Made by a program: the position numbers and the translations under genes
Origin: Moorella mulderi DSM 14980
GTDB taxonomy: Bacteria > Bacillota > DSM-521 > Neomoorellales > Neomoorellaceae
Reading direction: 5' to 3'
NCBI RefSeq assembly: GCF_001594015.1
Contig: NZ_LTBC01000008.1
Coordinates: 1 to 64,000 of the forward strand
Length of the DNA stretch: 64,000 bases
Part shown: one piece after another, positions 7,495 through 16,260 of the stretch
How positions within the stretch are numbered: the first letter of the stretch is position 1
Layout: each line of letters begins with the position of its first letter
The notes under the pieces: model-generated
Databases searched by the model: none
What the model saw: only the letters and a program-made list of their open reading frames with translations
Told to the model about the DNA's origin: nothing

Positions 7495-9444
7495 TTACAA
7501 TTTACGCCCGATTTCTTCTCCATCCCAAATGGCCTGTTCAATCATACGTGGTGCTACACAATCGCCAACGCGGTAAAGCTCCGGACATTTACCTTTTAGG
7601 GCGTAATATAATTCCTCATGGGAACGGTTGTGAATAACATATATAAAAGTATCATAATCACTCATTTCGACTTCTTGACCCGAATAAACATTCTTTAGTG
7701 TCGCGGTCTTTCCTTTTATAGCTGTTACCTCATGATGTGGCGTCATTATAACATCCATTGTGAATAACCTTTGATAAAGCATAACTCTATTACTGGGCTC
7801 TAAACCTTGTCCAAAAAACACTAGAGGTGTTACTACATTCACATGTTTGCCTTGCGTTGCCAGATATTCAACCAACCCCGCGGCTTTCCAATGACCATTA
7901 AGGTCAATTACCATTACTCTATTACCAATAGAAGCATCCTCTTTAAGGGCATCGTAAACACTATAAACATTTTCTTGTTCTGCTCCAGGTATATCCAATC
8001 TGGGTGAATAAGAACCTGTTGCGACTACTACAGCATTGGGTTTTAAAGCTAATACATCTTCGGGAGTTGCTTCGGTATTAAGTCTAACTTCTACTCCGAG
8101 ACGATTTATTTGCTTAATTAAATAAGAAGTAACTTCTATAAGCTGGTCTCTCAGGGGATACTTACTGGCAAGGAGTACTTGTCCTCCCAATTCATTTTTC
8201 TTTTCAAATAGGATAACCTTATGCCCACGCAAGGCCGCTATCTCACTTACTTTTAGCCCGGCAACGCCACCACCAATGACAACAACTCGCTTTTTAATCT
8301 CAGCAGGTTTTAAGGTTCCTATACCTAGGGTTTTTTCTCGCCCTGCAGCTGGGTTTTGGATGCAACGTATCGGCTTTTCTTGCATCACCTGATATATGCA
8401 ACCATCGTTACAAGCTATGCAATGACGAATTTCTTCTAAACGACCTTCGCGAGCCTTATTGGGAAATTCAGGATCAGCTATTAATTGCCTGGCCATACCA
8501 ATTAAATCAGCATGCCCGTCGGCTAGGATTTTTTCTGCTTGAACTGGATCATTGATACGCCCAAATGCTATAACAGGTAACTTAATGTTCTCTTTTAAGG
8601 CTGCACTCATATAGACAGCAAACCCTGCGGGAACTGCGGCAGGTGGAATTTCCATATAGAAACTAGAAAAAGTACCAGCATCGGTATTAATGTAGGTAAC
8701 TTCACCAGTTTCTTCAAAAGCCTTGGCCAGTTCAATTCCATAATCAAGGTTATATCCCCATGGTGTAAATTCATCTAGGCAAAGGCGTATACCAATTGGG
8801 TATTCGGGACCAACAGCCATACGAATTCCATGGATAATTTCCATAGGCAGTCTTAAACGATTTTCAAATGATCCACCATATTTATCTTTTCGTCGGTTAA
8901 AAAACTCCGAAACAAAAGAGCGCAATAGTCCGTCATGGGCGACTTTTATTTCAACCCCGTCAAACCCTGCCTTCTTAAAATTTTGTGCGGTTTTAACGAA
9001 ACCATCAATTACTTCATTTATATCTTCGATCTCCATTTCTTTCGTGTTAAATTGGCTTGATGGTTCTGGCATTTGTGTTGGAGCAAATAAAAGTTGTGGA
9101 GGATTCATTAACGTTGTATGTCCACCATGGTTAATTTGACCAAAGATTTTGCTGTCATACTTATGAACAAGATCGGCATATTTACTTAAACTAGGAATAA
9201 TTTCCGGGTCCCAACCGTGGATGAAACGAGTTGACATCTTCCCCGACTGAGTGCAGGCAACTGCGTACATAATAATTAAACCTGCTCCACCTTTTGCACG
9301 TTCAGCAAAATATAAAGCATCTCTTTCGGTGGGCATACCCTCTTCACTGCTTAAAGCATTAAAATGGGGTTCAAAAACTATCCGGTTTTTCAACTTAACG
9401 TTACCAAGAGTAAACGGAGTAAAAAGATATTCAAATTGACTCAT
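7495..9444 (-). CDS. FMN/Fe-S/FAD oxidoreductase of the 2,4-dienoyl-CoA reductase / OYE family
   Basis: The 649-residue protein has an N-terminal old-yellow-enzyme TIM barrel (starts FEYLFTPFTLGNVKLKNRI; active-site region QINHGGH; KVAHDGLLRSF), then a cysteine cluster HCIACNDGC...RCIQNP for a 4Fe-4S centre, then a pyridine-nucleotide disulfide-type domain beginning VVVIGGGVAGLKVSE. This matches 2,4-dienoyl-CoA reductase, enoate reductases, BaiCD/BaiH and trimethylamine dehydrogenase. Such enzymes reduce activated C=C bonds or oxidise amines. Here the gene lies between the sugar ABC permease and fixB, so its electron partner is probably the Fix/ETF set. Reduction of an unsaturated keto sugar is an attractive but unproven role. 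Confidence 0.88.
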   Translation of the reverse strand: MSQFEYLFTPFTLGNVKLKNRIVFEPHFNALSSEEGMPTERDALYFAERAKGGAGLIIMYAVACTQSGKMSTRFIHGWDPEIIPSLSKYADLVHKYDSKIFGQINHGGHTTLMNPPQLLFAPTQMPEPSSQFNTKEMEIEDINEVIDGFVKTAQNFKKAGFDGVEIKVAHDGLLRSFVSEFFNRRKDKYGGSFENRLRLPMEIIHGIRMAVGPEYPIGIRLCLDEFTPWGYNLDYGIELAKAFEETGEVTYINTDAGTFSSFYMEIPPAAVPAGFAVYMSAALKENIKLPVIAFGRINDPVQAEKILADGHADLIGMARQLIADPEFPNKAREGRLEEIRHCIACNDGCIYQVMQEKPIRCIQNPAAGREKTLGIGTLKPAEIKKRVVVIGGGVAGLKVSEIAALRGHKVILFEKKNELGGQVLLASKYPLRDQLIEVTSYLIKQINRLGVEVRLNTEATPEDVLALKPNAVVVATGSYSPRLDIPGAEQENVYSVYDALKEDASIGNRVMVIDLNGHWKAAGLVEYLATQGKHVNVVTPLVFFGQGLEPSNRVMLYQRLFTMDVIMTPHHEVTAIKGKTATLKNVYSGQEVEMSDYDTFIYVIHNRSHEELYYALKGKCPELYRVGDCVAPRMIEQAIWDGEEIGRKL

Positions 9445-9468
9445 GTTTAATTACCTCCATATAGTAAT

Positions 9469-10440
9469 TTAAACCTCTGTACGTCTAACCCAAATATCTA
9501 GTATAACTGCCAGGGCTATTATTAACCCTTTAATTATTAATTGGTAGGCATAAGTCATGCCAAGCAATGTTAATCCATTGCTTACAACACCCATAATTAA
9601 CGCTCCACCTAAAGTTCCGATCACTGAACCTTGTCCACCGCTAAATTTGGTTCCACCTAAGACTGCTGCCGCGATTGCGTCAAGTTCCCAGCCTGTCCCA
9701 GAATCAGGGACTCCAGCTGATAAACGACCAGCTAAAACGAGACCGCTAAATGAAGCTAGTAGGCCGCTAATAACAAAAACCATCGTCTTGATGAATTGAA
9801 TATTAACACCTGCCAGGGCTGCTGCATTTGCACCACCTCCCGTTGCGTAAATATGTCTACCAAAAACTGTTTTATTTAGAACAAAATGTAGGATGGACAA
9901 AATAGTAATCAGGTAAATTAAAACTATGGGTATTAAACCTATATTAGCAGTTGTAATCTCAACAAATAATGAGGAACTTATTGTTACTGGTGCAGATCCA
10001 GGAGTAGATGCTAATGATAACCCTCGTAAAACGGACATTGTAACTAAAGTGGCAAGAAAAGCCGTGATTTTTACCTTTACTACCATCAATCCATTTAAAA
10101 GACCAATTAAAGCCCCTAATACTAGGGCCCCTCCTATAACAATAATTGGGTTTAATCCGTTTTTCATGCTAATAGCTGCTACCATTCCCGTTATACCGAT
10201 AATAGACCCTACGGAAAGATCAATTTCTCCTGCAATGATTACAAAAGTCATCCCGAAAGCCACTATTGCAATCATTGACATTTGCCGGATTATGTTCATG
10301 AAATTCCTTACGCTAAAAAAATAAGGAGATAAATAACTAAAAATAGCTACCGCAATAATAAGCCCCAGAAAAATAATTACTTGTGATTGAGCTGTTAACT
10401 TTGCTATTTTTGTTTTATAATCCTCTTGCACCAGACTCAC
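9469..10440 (-). CDS. Ribose/xylose-type ABC transporter permease
   Basis: The protein has about 323 residues with 8-10 hydrophobic segments and the RbsC/XylH-type loop GRHIYATGGGANAAALAGVN. It forms the membrane channel of a sugar importer. I chose the GTG at 10440, which has GGAGG eight bases upstream; the longer start at 10461 has none. The coding region overlaps the end of the ATPase gene by 26 bp, so the two are coupled. The substrate is likely a sugar or sugar derivative used by the neighbouring enzymes. Confidence 0.9.
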   Translation of the reverse strand: MSLVQEDYKTKIAKLTAQSQVIIFLGLIIAVAIFSYLSPYFFSVRNFMNIIRQMSMIAIVAFGMTFVIIAGEIDLSVGSIIGITGMVAAISMKNGLNPIIVIGGALVLGALIGLLNGLMVVKVKITAFLATLVTMSVLRGLSLASTPGSAPVTISSSLFVEITTANIGLIPIVLIYLITILSILHFVLNKTVFGRHIYATGGGANAAALAGVNIQFIKTMVFVISGLLASFSGLVLAGRLSAGVPDSGTGWELDAIAAAVLGGTKFSGGQGSVIGTLGGALIMGVVSNGLTLLGMTYAYQLIIKGLIIALAVILDIWVRRTEV

Positions 10441-11938
10441 TTTCAAAACCTCCAGTTGCATAATATAAAATCTTTTTCTCTTCTATATCTGCCCCACTAA
10501 GGAAAGCTCTCACCTGTCCTTCATATAAAACTAAAACATTATCGGCTATAGATACTAGTTCTGGTAACTCTGATGAAACGATGATTATTGCCATTCCTTT
10601 TTCCGCAAGGGTACGAAACAAAGCATGCAATTCAGCTTTAGCTCCTATGTCAATCCCCTGGGTAGGCTCATCTAATAATAAAATTTTAGGGTTATGGTTT
10701 AAACATCTCCCTATAACGACTTTCTGTTGGTTACCACCACTTAATTTCCCAACTAATTTATATGGATCACAAGGTTGTATATTTAACTCTTGGATATTTT
10801 TGCTGGCGATATGATGTTCAGTTTTAAATTTTATAATCCCGTTGGGAAATATATTTGCAAGTGCGGTTAGACTTAAGTTTGCCATTACGGACATCCCAGG
10901 AATTATGCCTTCATTTCTTCTATCCTCTGGAACTAAAATAATTCCGAGGCGCAATGCATCCTGGAGGGATTTTATATTATATTTCTTACCATCCACTTTA
11001 ATATTCCCAGAGATATTGTTATCTAACCCACAAATTGCCCTTAAAATTTCTGTTCTTCCGCTTCCCAAAAGTCCTGCCAAACCTAAAATTTCGCCGCTAC
11101 GTACTTTAAAACTAACGTTATTGATTTTTTTCCCTGTAAGCTTTTCTACTTCTAATAATGGTTCCCCAAATTTTTTACTATGCTGTTTACGTTTAGATAG
11201 CTCATCAACTACTTCTTTTTCACCTATCATCATACTAATAATTTCTTTTTTATTTACATCCCGAGTTAATACTGTGTTAACTTTCTTGCCATCTCTTAGA
11301 ATCGTTATACGATCGGCTATTCTAAAAATCTCATCCATACGATGTGAAACATATATTATAGCCGTACCTTGTTTTTTTAATTTATCTATAACGCCAAAAA
11401 GCTTTTCTTGTTCATCCTGCGTTAAAGCTGAAGTTGGCTCATCCATTACAATGATCTTTGCATTACTTGTAATAGCCCTTGCTATCTCAACAAGCTGCCT
11501 TTCACCAACACTTAAATTCTCTACAATAGTTTTAGGGTTTAATTTTAAGCCTAGATATTCTAATATACTCCTAGCCTCATCTTCCATTTGTTTGTTATCT
11601 AATAGTATTCCTTTCTTCTTTTCTCTAGCTAAAAACAGGTTCCCTGCAATATCAAGATTAGGTAAGACACTTAGCTCCTGGAAAATCATTGCGATTCCTA
11701 ATTCCTGAGCCCTTTTCCTCGAGTTTATTTGAACTTTTTGCCCGTTTAAATAAATAGTACCCTTTTCAGGCCGATACACTCCGGCAAGAATTTTCATGAG
11801 TGTTGTTTTTCCAGCCCCATTTTCCCCCAATAGGGCATGAACCTCACCTTTTTTTACTGAAAAAGTAACATCATCTATTGCTTTTACCCCTGGAAAAATT
11901 TTTGTTATATTTTTCATCTCTAATACATAGTCTTGCAA
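10415..11938 (-). CDS. Sugar ABC transporter ATPase with two nucleotide-binding domains (RbsA/MglA type)
   Basis: The 507-residue protein holds two ABC domains in tandem. The first has Walker A GENGAGKTT, signature LSVGERQ and Walker B IIVMDEPTSAL. The second has a degenerate Walker A region (GLLGSGRTE), signature LSGGNQQ and Walker B ILLLDEPTQGID. That asymmetry is normal for RbsA/MglA/XylG. It energises import through the permease at 9469-10440. A strong hairpin separates it from the upstream binding-protein gene. Confidence 0.93.
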   Translation of the reverse strand: MQDYVLEMKNITKIFPGVKAIDDVTFSVKKGEVHALLGENGAGKTTLMKILAGVYRPEKGTIYLNGQKVQINSRKRAQELGIAMIFQELSVLPNLDIAGNLFLAREKKKGILLDNKQMEDEARSILEYLGLKLNPKTIVENLSVGERQLVEIARAITSNAKIIVMDEPTSALTQDEQEKLFGVIDKLKKQGTAIIYVSHRMDEIFRIADRITILRDGKKVNTVLTRDVNKKEIISMMIGEKEVVDELSKRKQHSKKFGEPLLEVEKLTGKKINNVSFKVRSGEILGLAGLLGSGRTEILRAICGLDNNISGNIKVDGKKYNIKSLQDALRLGIILVPEDRRNEGIIPGMSVMANLSLTALANIFPNGIIKFKTEHHIASKNIQELNIQPCDPYKLVGKLSGGNQQKVVIGRCLNHNPKILLLDEPTQGIDIGAKAELHALFRTLAEKGMAIIIVSSELPELVSIADNVLVLYEGQVRAFLSGADIEEKKILYYATGGFESESGARGL

Positions 11939-12066
11939 AATATCTCACCAACCCCCTGATGCCCAAGGAGTATAAATCTCCTCCAATATTTTATGTGAAT
12001 CTATATGAACGGTTTTTCATTCATCATGATAGGCTACACGAGGAGTAACTCTTGTATTTTTTACCT

Positions 12067-12104
12067 TTATGTAGGTTAGCCCATAATTGGGCTAACCTAC
12101 ATAA
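12067..12104 (-). terminator. 17-bp perfect hairpin between binding protein and ATPase genes
   Basis: The arms 12067-12083 and 12088-12104 are perfectly complementary with a 4-nt loop. No T tract follows on the minus strand. It lies between the binding-protein stop and the ATPase start, so it more likely stabilises the 3' end of the binding-protein message or causes partial termination than ends the operon. Confidence 0.6.
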
Positions 12105-12130
12105 GTTTGCCTAATAAACTTCAATAACAA

Positions 12131-13261
12131 TTAATTATATGGCCAGGGCTTGTTAAATACTTTCTGATACATTTCTTTAACGTTAGATGGGGAAGTAGGC
12201 AGGGTTGGTATGGTTACATATTTAGGTACTTTGCCACCTGCCAGCGCTTTTAATAATGCCAGAGCTTTATATTTACCTTCAGCATACAGGTCCTGAGAGG
12301 AGGTGAATATCACTGCACCTTTCCCCTGGGCAAATTGTTGTGCTAGATGTTCACTTAGATCATGGGTAACTATAAAGACATCATTTCGACCCAATGTCCT
12401 AACTGCAGCTTCCATTCCAAGGGCAGGTGTTTCATATACTCCAAAGGCACCTACAACATCAGGATGAGCAGTTAATATATTTTCAAATTCCTGTTGTGCT
12501 TGATCAGCAGTATCAGCTTGACCCCTTGCAACTATTTTATATCCTTCTTCTCTTACAGCATCCTCAAAGCCACGAGCTCGTTGTTCGCATGTCAAAATAT
12601 ATGCCCTTAGTCCTATCGTCGCCAATGATTTGCTTTGTATCCCTTTTTCCTTTAATGTCTTGATTAACATTTTTCCAGCCGTAAAACCACCGCCGTAACC
12701 ATCAGGGTCAACTAAACTTACAAATTCTCCCTGATTAGGAGGCCCCCCACCAAGAACAACCGGGATTTTAGCTTCATTTAATCTTTTTACCGCAGGTCCA
12801 AATGCAGCAGTATCAACCCCAATAGCTATCACCCCATCCACCTTTTGTAATATCATCGATTCGATATCGGACATCTGTTTATTCAGATCGCGTTGGGCGT
12901 CTGTCATAATATATTTTCCACCAAAGGATTCCACGGTTTCCTTAATAGCCTGACCTATTACTTTCTCAGAAGCAATGTCTCCGTAATGTACAGAGTAACC
13001 TACGAAAGGCTTCATTTCTTTTAACTTGGCAACTTCTTCCGGAGTAAGTTCAAGACTTTGTGGTCCTGCAGGTTTTCCTAAAACTTGTTCTTCTTTTAAA
13101 GGCGGTAAAGGCGGTAAACCCTTGTCTTCACTGTCTTTACTTTGAGTAGCTGCTTGCTGCTGGTCTTTATTAGGCTGGGCTTTTTGTTGACCGCATGCAC
13201 TTATAGCTATACTAAGTATAAACATCACTAAAAATAAAGCTAGTACGTTTCTCTTTTTCAT
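12131..13261 (-). CDS. Sugar-binding lipoprotein of the ABC importer
   Basis: The 376-residue protein starts with a lipoprotein signal peptide (MKKRNVLALFLVMFILSIA, lipobox ISAC-G) and a Q/K/D/P-rich linker to about residue 75. It then has a type-1 periplasmic binding-protein fold of the RbsB class (IVARGQADTADQAQQEF; GAFGVYETPALGMEAA; VFIVTHDLSE). It would capture the transported sugar at the cell surface. An AGGAGG site precedes the ATG. It is followed by the hairpin and then the ATPase and permease. Confidence 0.9.
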   Translation of the reverse strand: MKKRNVLALFLVMFILSIAISACGQQKAQPNKDQQQAATQSKDSEDKGLPPLPPLKEEQVLGKPAGPQSLELTPEEVAKLKEMKPFVGYSVHYGDIASEKVIGQAIKETVESFGGKYIMTDAQRDLNKQMSDIESMILQKVDGVIAIGVDTAAFGPAVKRLNEAKIPVVLGGGPPNQGEFVSLVDPDGYGGGFTAGKMLIKTLKEKGIQSKSLATIGLRAYILTCEQRARGFEDAVREEGYKIVARGQADTADQAQQEFENILTAHPDVVGAFGVYETPALGMEAAVRTLGRNDVFIVTHDLSEHLAQQFAQGKGAVIFTSSQDLYAEGKYKALALLKALAGGKVPKYVTIPTLPTSPSNVKEMYQKVFNKPWPYN

Positions 13262-13375
13262 AGATAAATATCCTCCTATCTCTGAAGTTTGAAGTTAATC
13301 TTGAAATCGTTAATTAAGAAATCTCGATAACATGTATATATAATTTTAAAAGTAAATATTGCCACCCCTCTATTG

Positions 13376-14182
13376 CTAAATTAAATCTTTAAGATATCGA
13401 TAGCTAATTTCTGCGCCCTTTTTAGGAATATCGTAGGCATCTAGTTCAACAATTAACCATCCTTCGTACATAGCATCTTTTAAAACTTTTATTATTGATT
13501 GAATGTCAATTTGCCCTTCCCCCAAGGGCAAAAATACTCCTTCTCTATAATCCTTAAGATGAATATATTTAATCCTATCAATATATTTTTTTACAATCGC
13601 TAATGCGTCTCCCCCTCCAGCTACTAAATGAGCTGTGTCAGGACATAAATTTATTTTTGTAAGCGGCATAAGGATATCTAATTGTTCCGGAAACTGACAA
13701 AGTGTTCCTAAATGTGGATGATAACTTGCTACGAGATTAAATTCTTCAGCTATTTTAACTACTTTATCTAACCCTTCGGCTAATAAGAGATAGTCGTCTT
13801 TTTGGGGACCGGTTGTTCTTATTCCACCACCTCCAACTACTAAATGTTCGGCACCAAATAAGCTCGCTAATTTAGCAACTGCCTTGATTTTATTCAGTTC
13901 ATCAGGTAAAATTTCTTTATAAATAAAATTAGCACCTGAATAAACACCTACAAGTTTTACATTGTTCTTTTTCAAAACTACACTTAAATTTTCCGTTTCC
14001 GCTTCGTATTGTATTAAATTTCCATCAAAAATCTCAACCCCCTCAAACCCCACTTCAGCTATTTCTGTGATTGCTTTTTCTGTAGAACCGTTAGCAAGGT
14101 AATATGCATCTTTTACAGATGTCACTCCTGCAGGGTGTCCGATCACGCCCCCCCACGTATTTGTTTGATAACCCAATTTCAT
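13376..14182 (-). CDS. IolE-like sugar isomerase / keto-sugar dehydratase family protein
   Basis: The 268-residue TIM-barrel protein resembles inosose dehydratase IolE and related sugar isomerases: it begins KLGYQTNTWGG, with EGVEIFDGN, SYHPHLGTLCQ, NLCPDTAHLVAGGGD, IHLKDY and LGEGQID. The His, Asp and Glu residues in these motifs are the expected metal ligands. IolE performs a beta-elimination of water from a keto-cyclitol, and related lyases act on 3-keto glycosides. This is the first enzyme gene after the LacI regulator. The exact reaction cannot be assigned. Confidence 0.82.
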   Translation of the reverse strand: MKLGYQTNTWGGVIGHPAGVTSVKDAYYLANGSTEKAITEIAEVGFEGVEIFDGNLIQYEAETENLSVVLKKNNVKLVGVYSGANFIYKEILPDELNKIKAVAKLASLFGAEHLVVGGGGIRTTGPQKDDYLLLAEGLDKVVKIAEEFNLVASYHPHLGTLCQFPEQLDILMPLTKINLCPDTAHLVAGGGDALAIVKKYIDRIKYIHLKDYREGVFLPLGEGQIDIQSIIKVLKDAMYEGWLIVELDAYDIPKKGAEISYRYLKDLI

Positions 14183-14229
14183 TCTAATATATCCCTCCCC
14201 TTAAAAGTCTTCTGCACAAATTTGTTATT

Positions 14230-15267
14230 TTAAGTATGAATATTCGTTTCAACTTCACCTCCCTGCCTATATAAATTATAACCGCAAGATTCACGTACCA
14301 CCAATTGATGAGCCAGGACTATCTGTCTTTTAACAAGCATCTCCCCTTTAATTATTTTAAGCAACATCTCCATTGCCTGGATACCAATCTCATATTTCGG
14401 CTGTGCAATCGTTGTCAGTTCTGGCTCCACAAGGGTACACAAGGGAATATCATCAAAACCGATTACCGCCACATCGTCAGGAACACGCATTCCTTTATGT
14501 TTAATTGCCTTCATCGCCCCCACAGCCATTTCGTCATTGGAAGCAAACACCGCTGTGGGCGGCGGATTTACCGCTAGAAATTTCATCATAATGTCATACC
14601 CTGATTTTACAGAAAAATCTCCTTCTTGGATTAAAGCTTCTTCAATAGGAATTTCATGAAGCAATAATGCTTGACGATAGCCTTTTAGTCTATCCCTGCT
14701 AAGAATAACCCCCAGTGGTCCAGTAATAAATCCAATTCTTTGGTGTCCTAGATTTATAAGATGTTCTGTAGCCTGGCGGGCAGCGCTGATATTATCTATA
14801 GAAACAGTAGGTATATCATAACCCTCTACATACTCGCAGGCTAAAACCACCGGCATTTCCTGGCTGATAGCCAATATCTCTTCTTTTCGGATTCTAGCCG
14901 TGGCTAAAATCAACCCGTCAACAAACCTCTCTCTGACCAGATCGATGAAATCCTTTTCAAGTTTAAGGCTATTACCCGTATCTCCAAGGAGAACGTGATA
15001 GCCGTTTTCCCGGGCTACATCTTCAAGCCCTTGAAGTATTTTAGAGAAAAAAGGATTGGTAATATCAGGTAAGACTACTACTACTGTTTTAGATGACATT
15101 TTTCGAAGGTTACTGGCCAATCTATTGGGTTTATACTCTAAAAGTTTAACCGCTTCCAGAACCCTTTGCCGTGTCTCTTCGGAAACGTAAGGACTATTGG
15201 ACAATACCCTGGATACTGTGGATGGTGAAACCCGCGCCAGTTTAGCAACCTCAATCATTTTTACCAT
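14230..15267 (-). CDS. LacI-family transcriptional regulator
   Basis: The 345-residue protein has the LacI helix-turn-helix at its N-terminus (IEVAKLARVSPSTVSRVLSN) with the hinge region LEYKPNRLASNLR, followed by a periplasmic-binding-protein-like effector domain (GFITGPLGVILSRDRLKGY; VIGFDDIPL). It probably represses the downstream transport and sugar genes until a sugar ligand binds. It heads the minus-strand cluster, 47 bp before the IolE-like gene. The ATG at 15267 and an internal ATG three codons later are both possible. Confidence 0.93.
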   Translation of the reverse strand: MVKMIEVAKLARVSPSTVSRVLSNSPYVSEETRQRVLEAVKLLEYKPNRLASNLRKMSSKTVVVVLPDITNPFFSKILQGLEDVARENGYHVLLGDTGNSLKLEKDFIDLVRERFVDGLILATARIRKEEILAISQEMPVVLACEYVEGYDIPTVSIDNISAARQATEHLINLGHQRIGFITGPLGVILSRDRLKGYRQALLLHEIPIEEALIQEGDFSVKSGYDIMMKFLAVNPPPTAVFASNDEMAVGAMKAIKHKGMRVPDDVAVIGFDDIPLCTLVEPELTTIAQPKYEIGIQAMEMLLKIIKGEMLVKRQIVLAHQLVVRESCGYNLYRQGGEVETNIHT

Positions 15268-15320
15268 AAAGCATCTGAAATCCTTTTCTCGACATAATAT
15301 GTATATCTCAGCGATATCTC

Positions 15321-15334
15321 TGCAATCGATTTTA
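15321..15334. promoter_or_regulatory. Candidate LacI-family operator upstream of the regulator
   Basis: TGCAATCGATTTTA contains the palindromic core AATCGATT with the central CG typical of LacI-family operators. It sits about 55 bp upstream of the lacI-like start. A related site with AATCG lies near 13302-13316 before the binding-protein gene. Autoregulation is inferred. Confidence 0.4.
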
Positions 15335-15451
15335 ATAGACTTATTCGACGTGTTTTATTAAATTCCTGCTGCTTCATAAAAAAATTTTTTCTTTCACACT
15401 ACAAAAGTAATATGACTATTTTGTTAGGCACCAGTTAATAACTAAGGCAGT

Positions 15452-15475
15452 AAAAAAGCCGCCCGATAGGCGGCC
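15452..15475 (-). terminator. Intrinsic terminator of the PIN toxin pair
   Basis: On the minus strand GGCCGCC...GGGCGGC forms a GC-rich stem followed by a run of six T. A second hairpin (15493-15509, arms CCGGGTT/AACCCGG) lies just before it. Both follow the PIN gene stop. Confidence 0.8.
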
Positions 15476-15518
15476 TATTACAATTTTGGCGGCCGGGTTA
15501 AAAACCCGGGCTACACGA

Positions 15519-15950
15519 TTACTCTAAAAATGGATTCAAAACCCGTATTGCACCGTAATGCTGCCCCGGGTTTAAATCTTCGGACCAGAGGGTACTGCAA
15601 TCAAGGGCCTGGGCACTGCGTAAAATCATGGCATCCCAGAAGGACACTTTATGGCGCATCTGGATTTCAATCGCTTCCAGGACGTCTGGCGGCTTAGGCG
15701 TGTGGACCTGCCAGCAGGCAAGGTCCCTGATGATGCTGGCGGCCGTTTCTGGCGCCAGCGGCCGCGATACCTTCTGGGTTATCGTAACATAAAACTCCTG
15801 TAGCACCTGGATACTTAAACACCCATTACCAGAATTCCAGAGCTCCGTAAGCAGGGCCTTAGCCTTTACGTGCCTGGTGCCGGCGGAAATGTCATGGGCG
15901 TAAACCAGTATATTCGTATCAACGAACTGTTTTTCCCGGCTAACGCTCAT
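15519..15950 (-). CDS. PIN-domain ribonuclease toxin (VapC-like)
   Basis: The 143-residue protein has a PIN fold. An early acidic residue lies in QFVDTNILVYAHD, a central Glu in LQEFYVTIT, and late acidic residues in SFWDAMILRSA and WSEDLNPG. VapC toxins cleave specific RNAs. It overlaps the antitoxin gene by 11 bp (15940-15950), the usual arrangement of VapBC operons. Confidence 0.88.
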   Translation of the reverse strand: MSVSREKQFVDTNILVYAHDISAGTRHVKAKALLTELWNSGNGCLSIQVLQEFYVTITQKVSRPLAPETAASIIRDLACWQVHTPKPPDVLEAIEIQMRHKVSFWDAMILRSAQALDCSTLWSEDLNPGQHYGAIRVLNPFLE

Positions 15951-16179
15951 GCAGTTCGCTCCTGCTCCACTGCGCTTTTCCCATGCTACCGAGGTCCAGG
16001 GTATCCAGCAAGGCTAGATGACGCTCCCTGGCTTTTTTGTATTCGTCATCCTTCTTTGTTGCTTCTTCCAATAATTGTACAAGAAGGCCGGACAGGGAAA
16101 TGCCCTGCTCAATAGCCAGGTGCTTTGCCTGACGCAACAGATTTTTAGGCAATGATATAGTAACGTTTTGATTTTCCAC
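15940..16179 (-). CDS. VapB-like ribbon-helix-helix antitoxin
   Basis: This small 79-residue protein has a ribbon-helix-helix N-terminus (NVTISLPKNLLRQAKHLAIEQG) and a charged C-terminal tail that would neutralise the PIN toxin encoded directly after it. The GTG at 16179 lies nine bases after GGAGG, while the TTG at 16185 is too close, so I prefer 16179. The inverted repeat just upstream is the likely autoregulatory site. Confidence 0.82.
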   Translation of the reverse strand: MENQNVTISLPKNLLRQAKHLAIEQGISLSGLLVQLLEEATKKDDEYKKARERHLALLDTLDLGSMGKAQWSRSELHER

Positions 16180-16191
16180 AGGCAACCGCCT

Positions 16192-16224
16192 CCACGTAAA
16201 TTAGCATATCACGTTTTTACGTGG
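16192..16224. promoter_or_regulatory. Inverted-repeat operator of the toxin-antitoxin pair
   Basis: CCACGTAAA (16192-16200) and TTTACGTGG (16216-16224) are perfect 9-bp inverted arms with a 15-bp spacer, directly upstream of the antitoxin start. Such sites are commonly bound by the antitoxin or the toxin-antitoxin complex. Confidence 0.6.
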
Positions 16225-16260
16225 AAAGCAACCGTCGTACATTAAAGCGCGACCGGGTGT

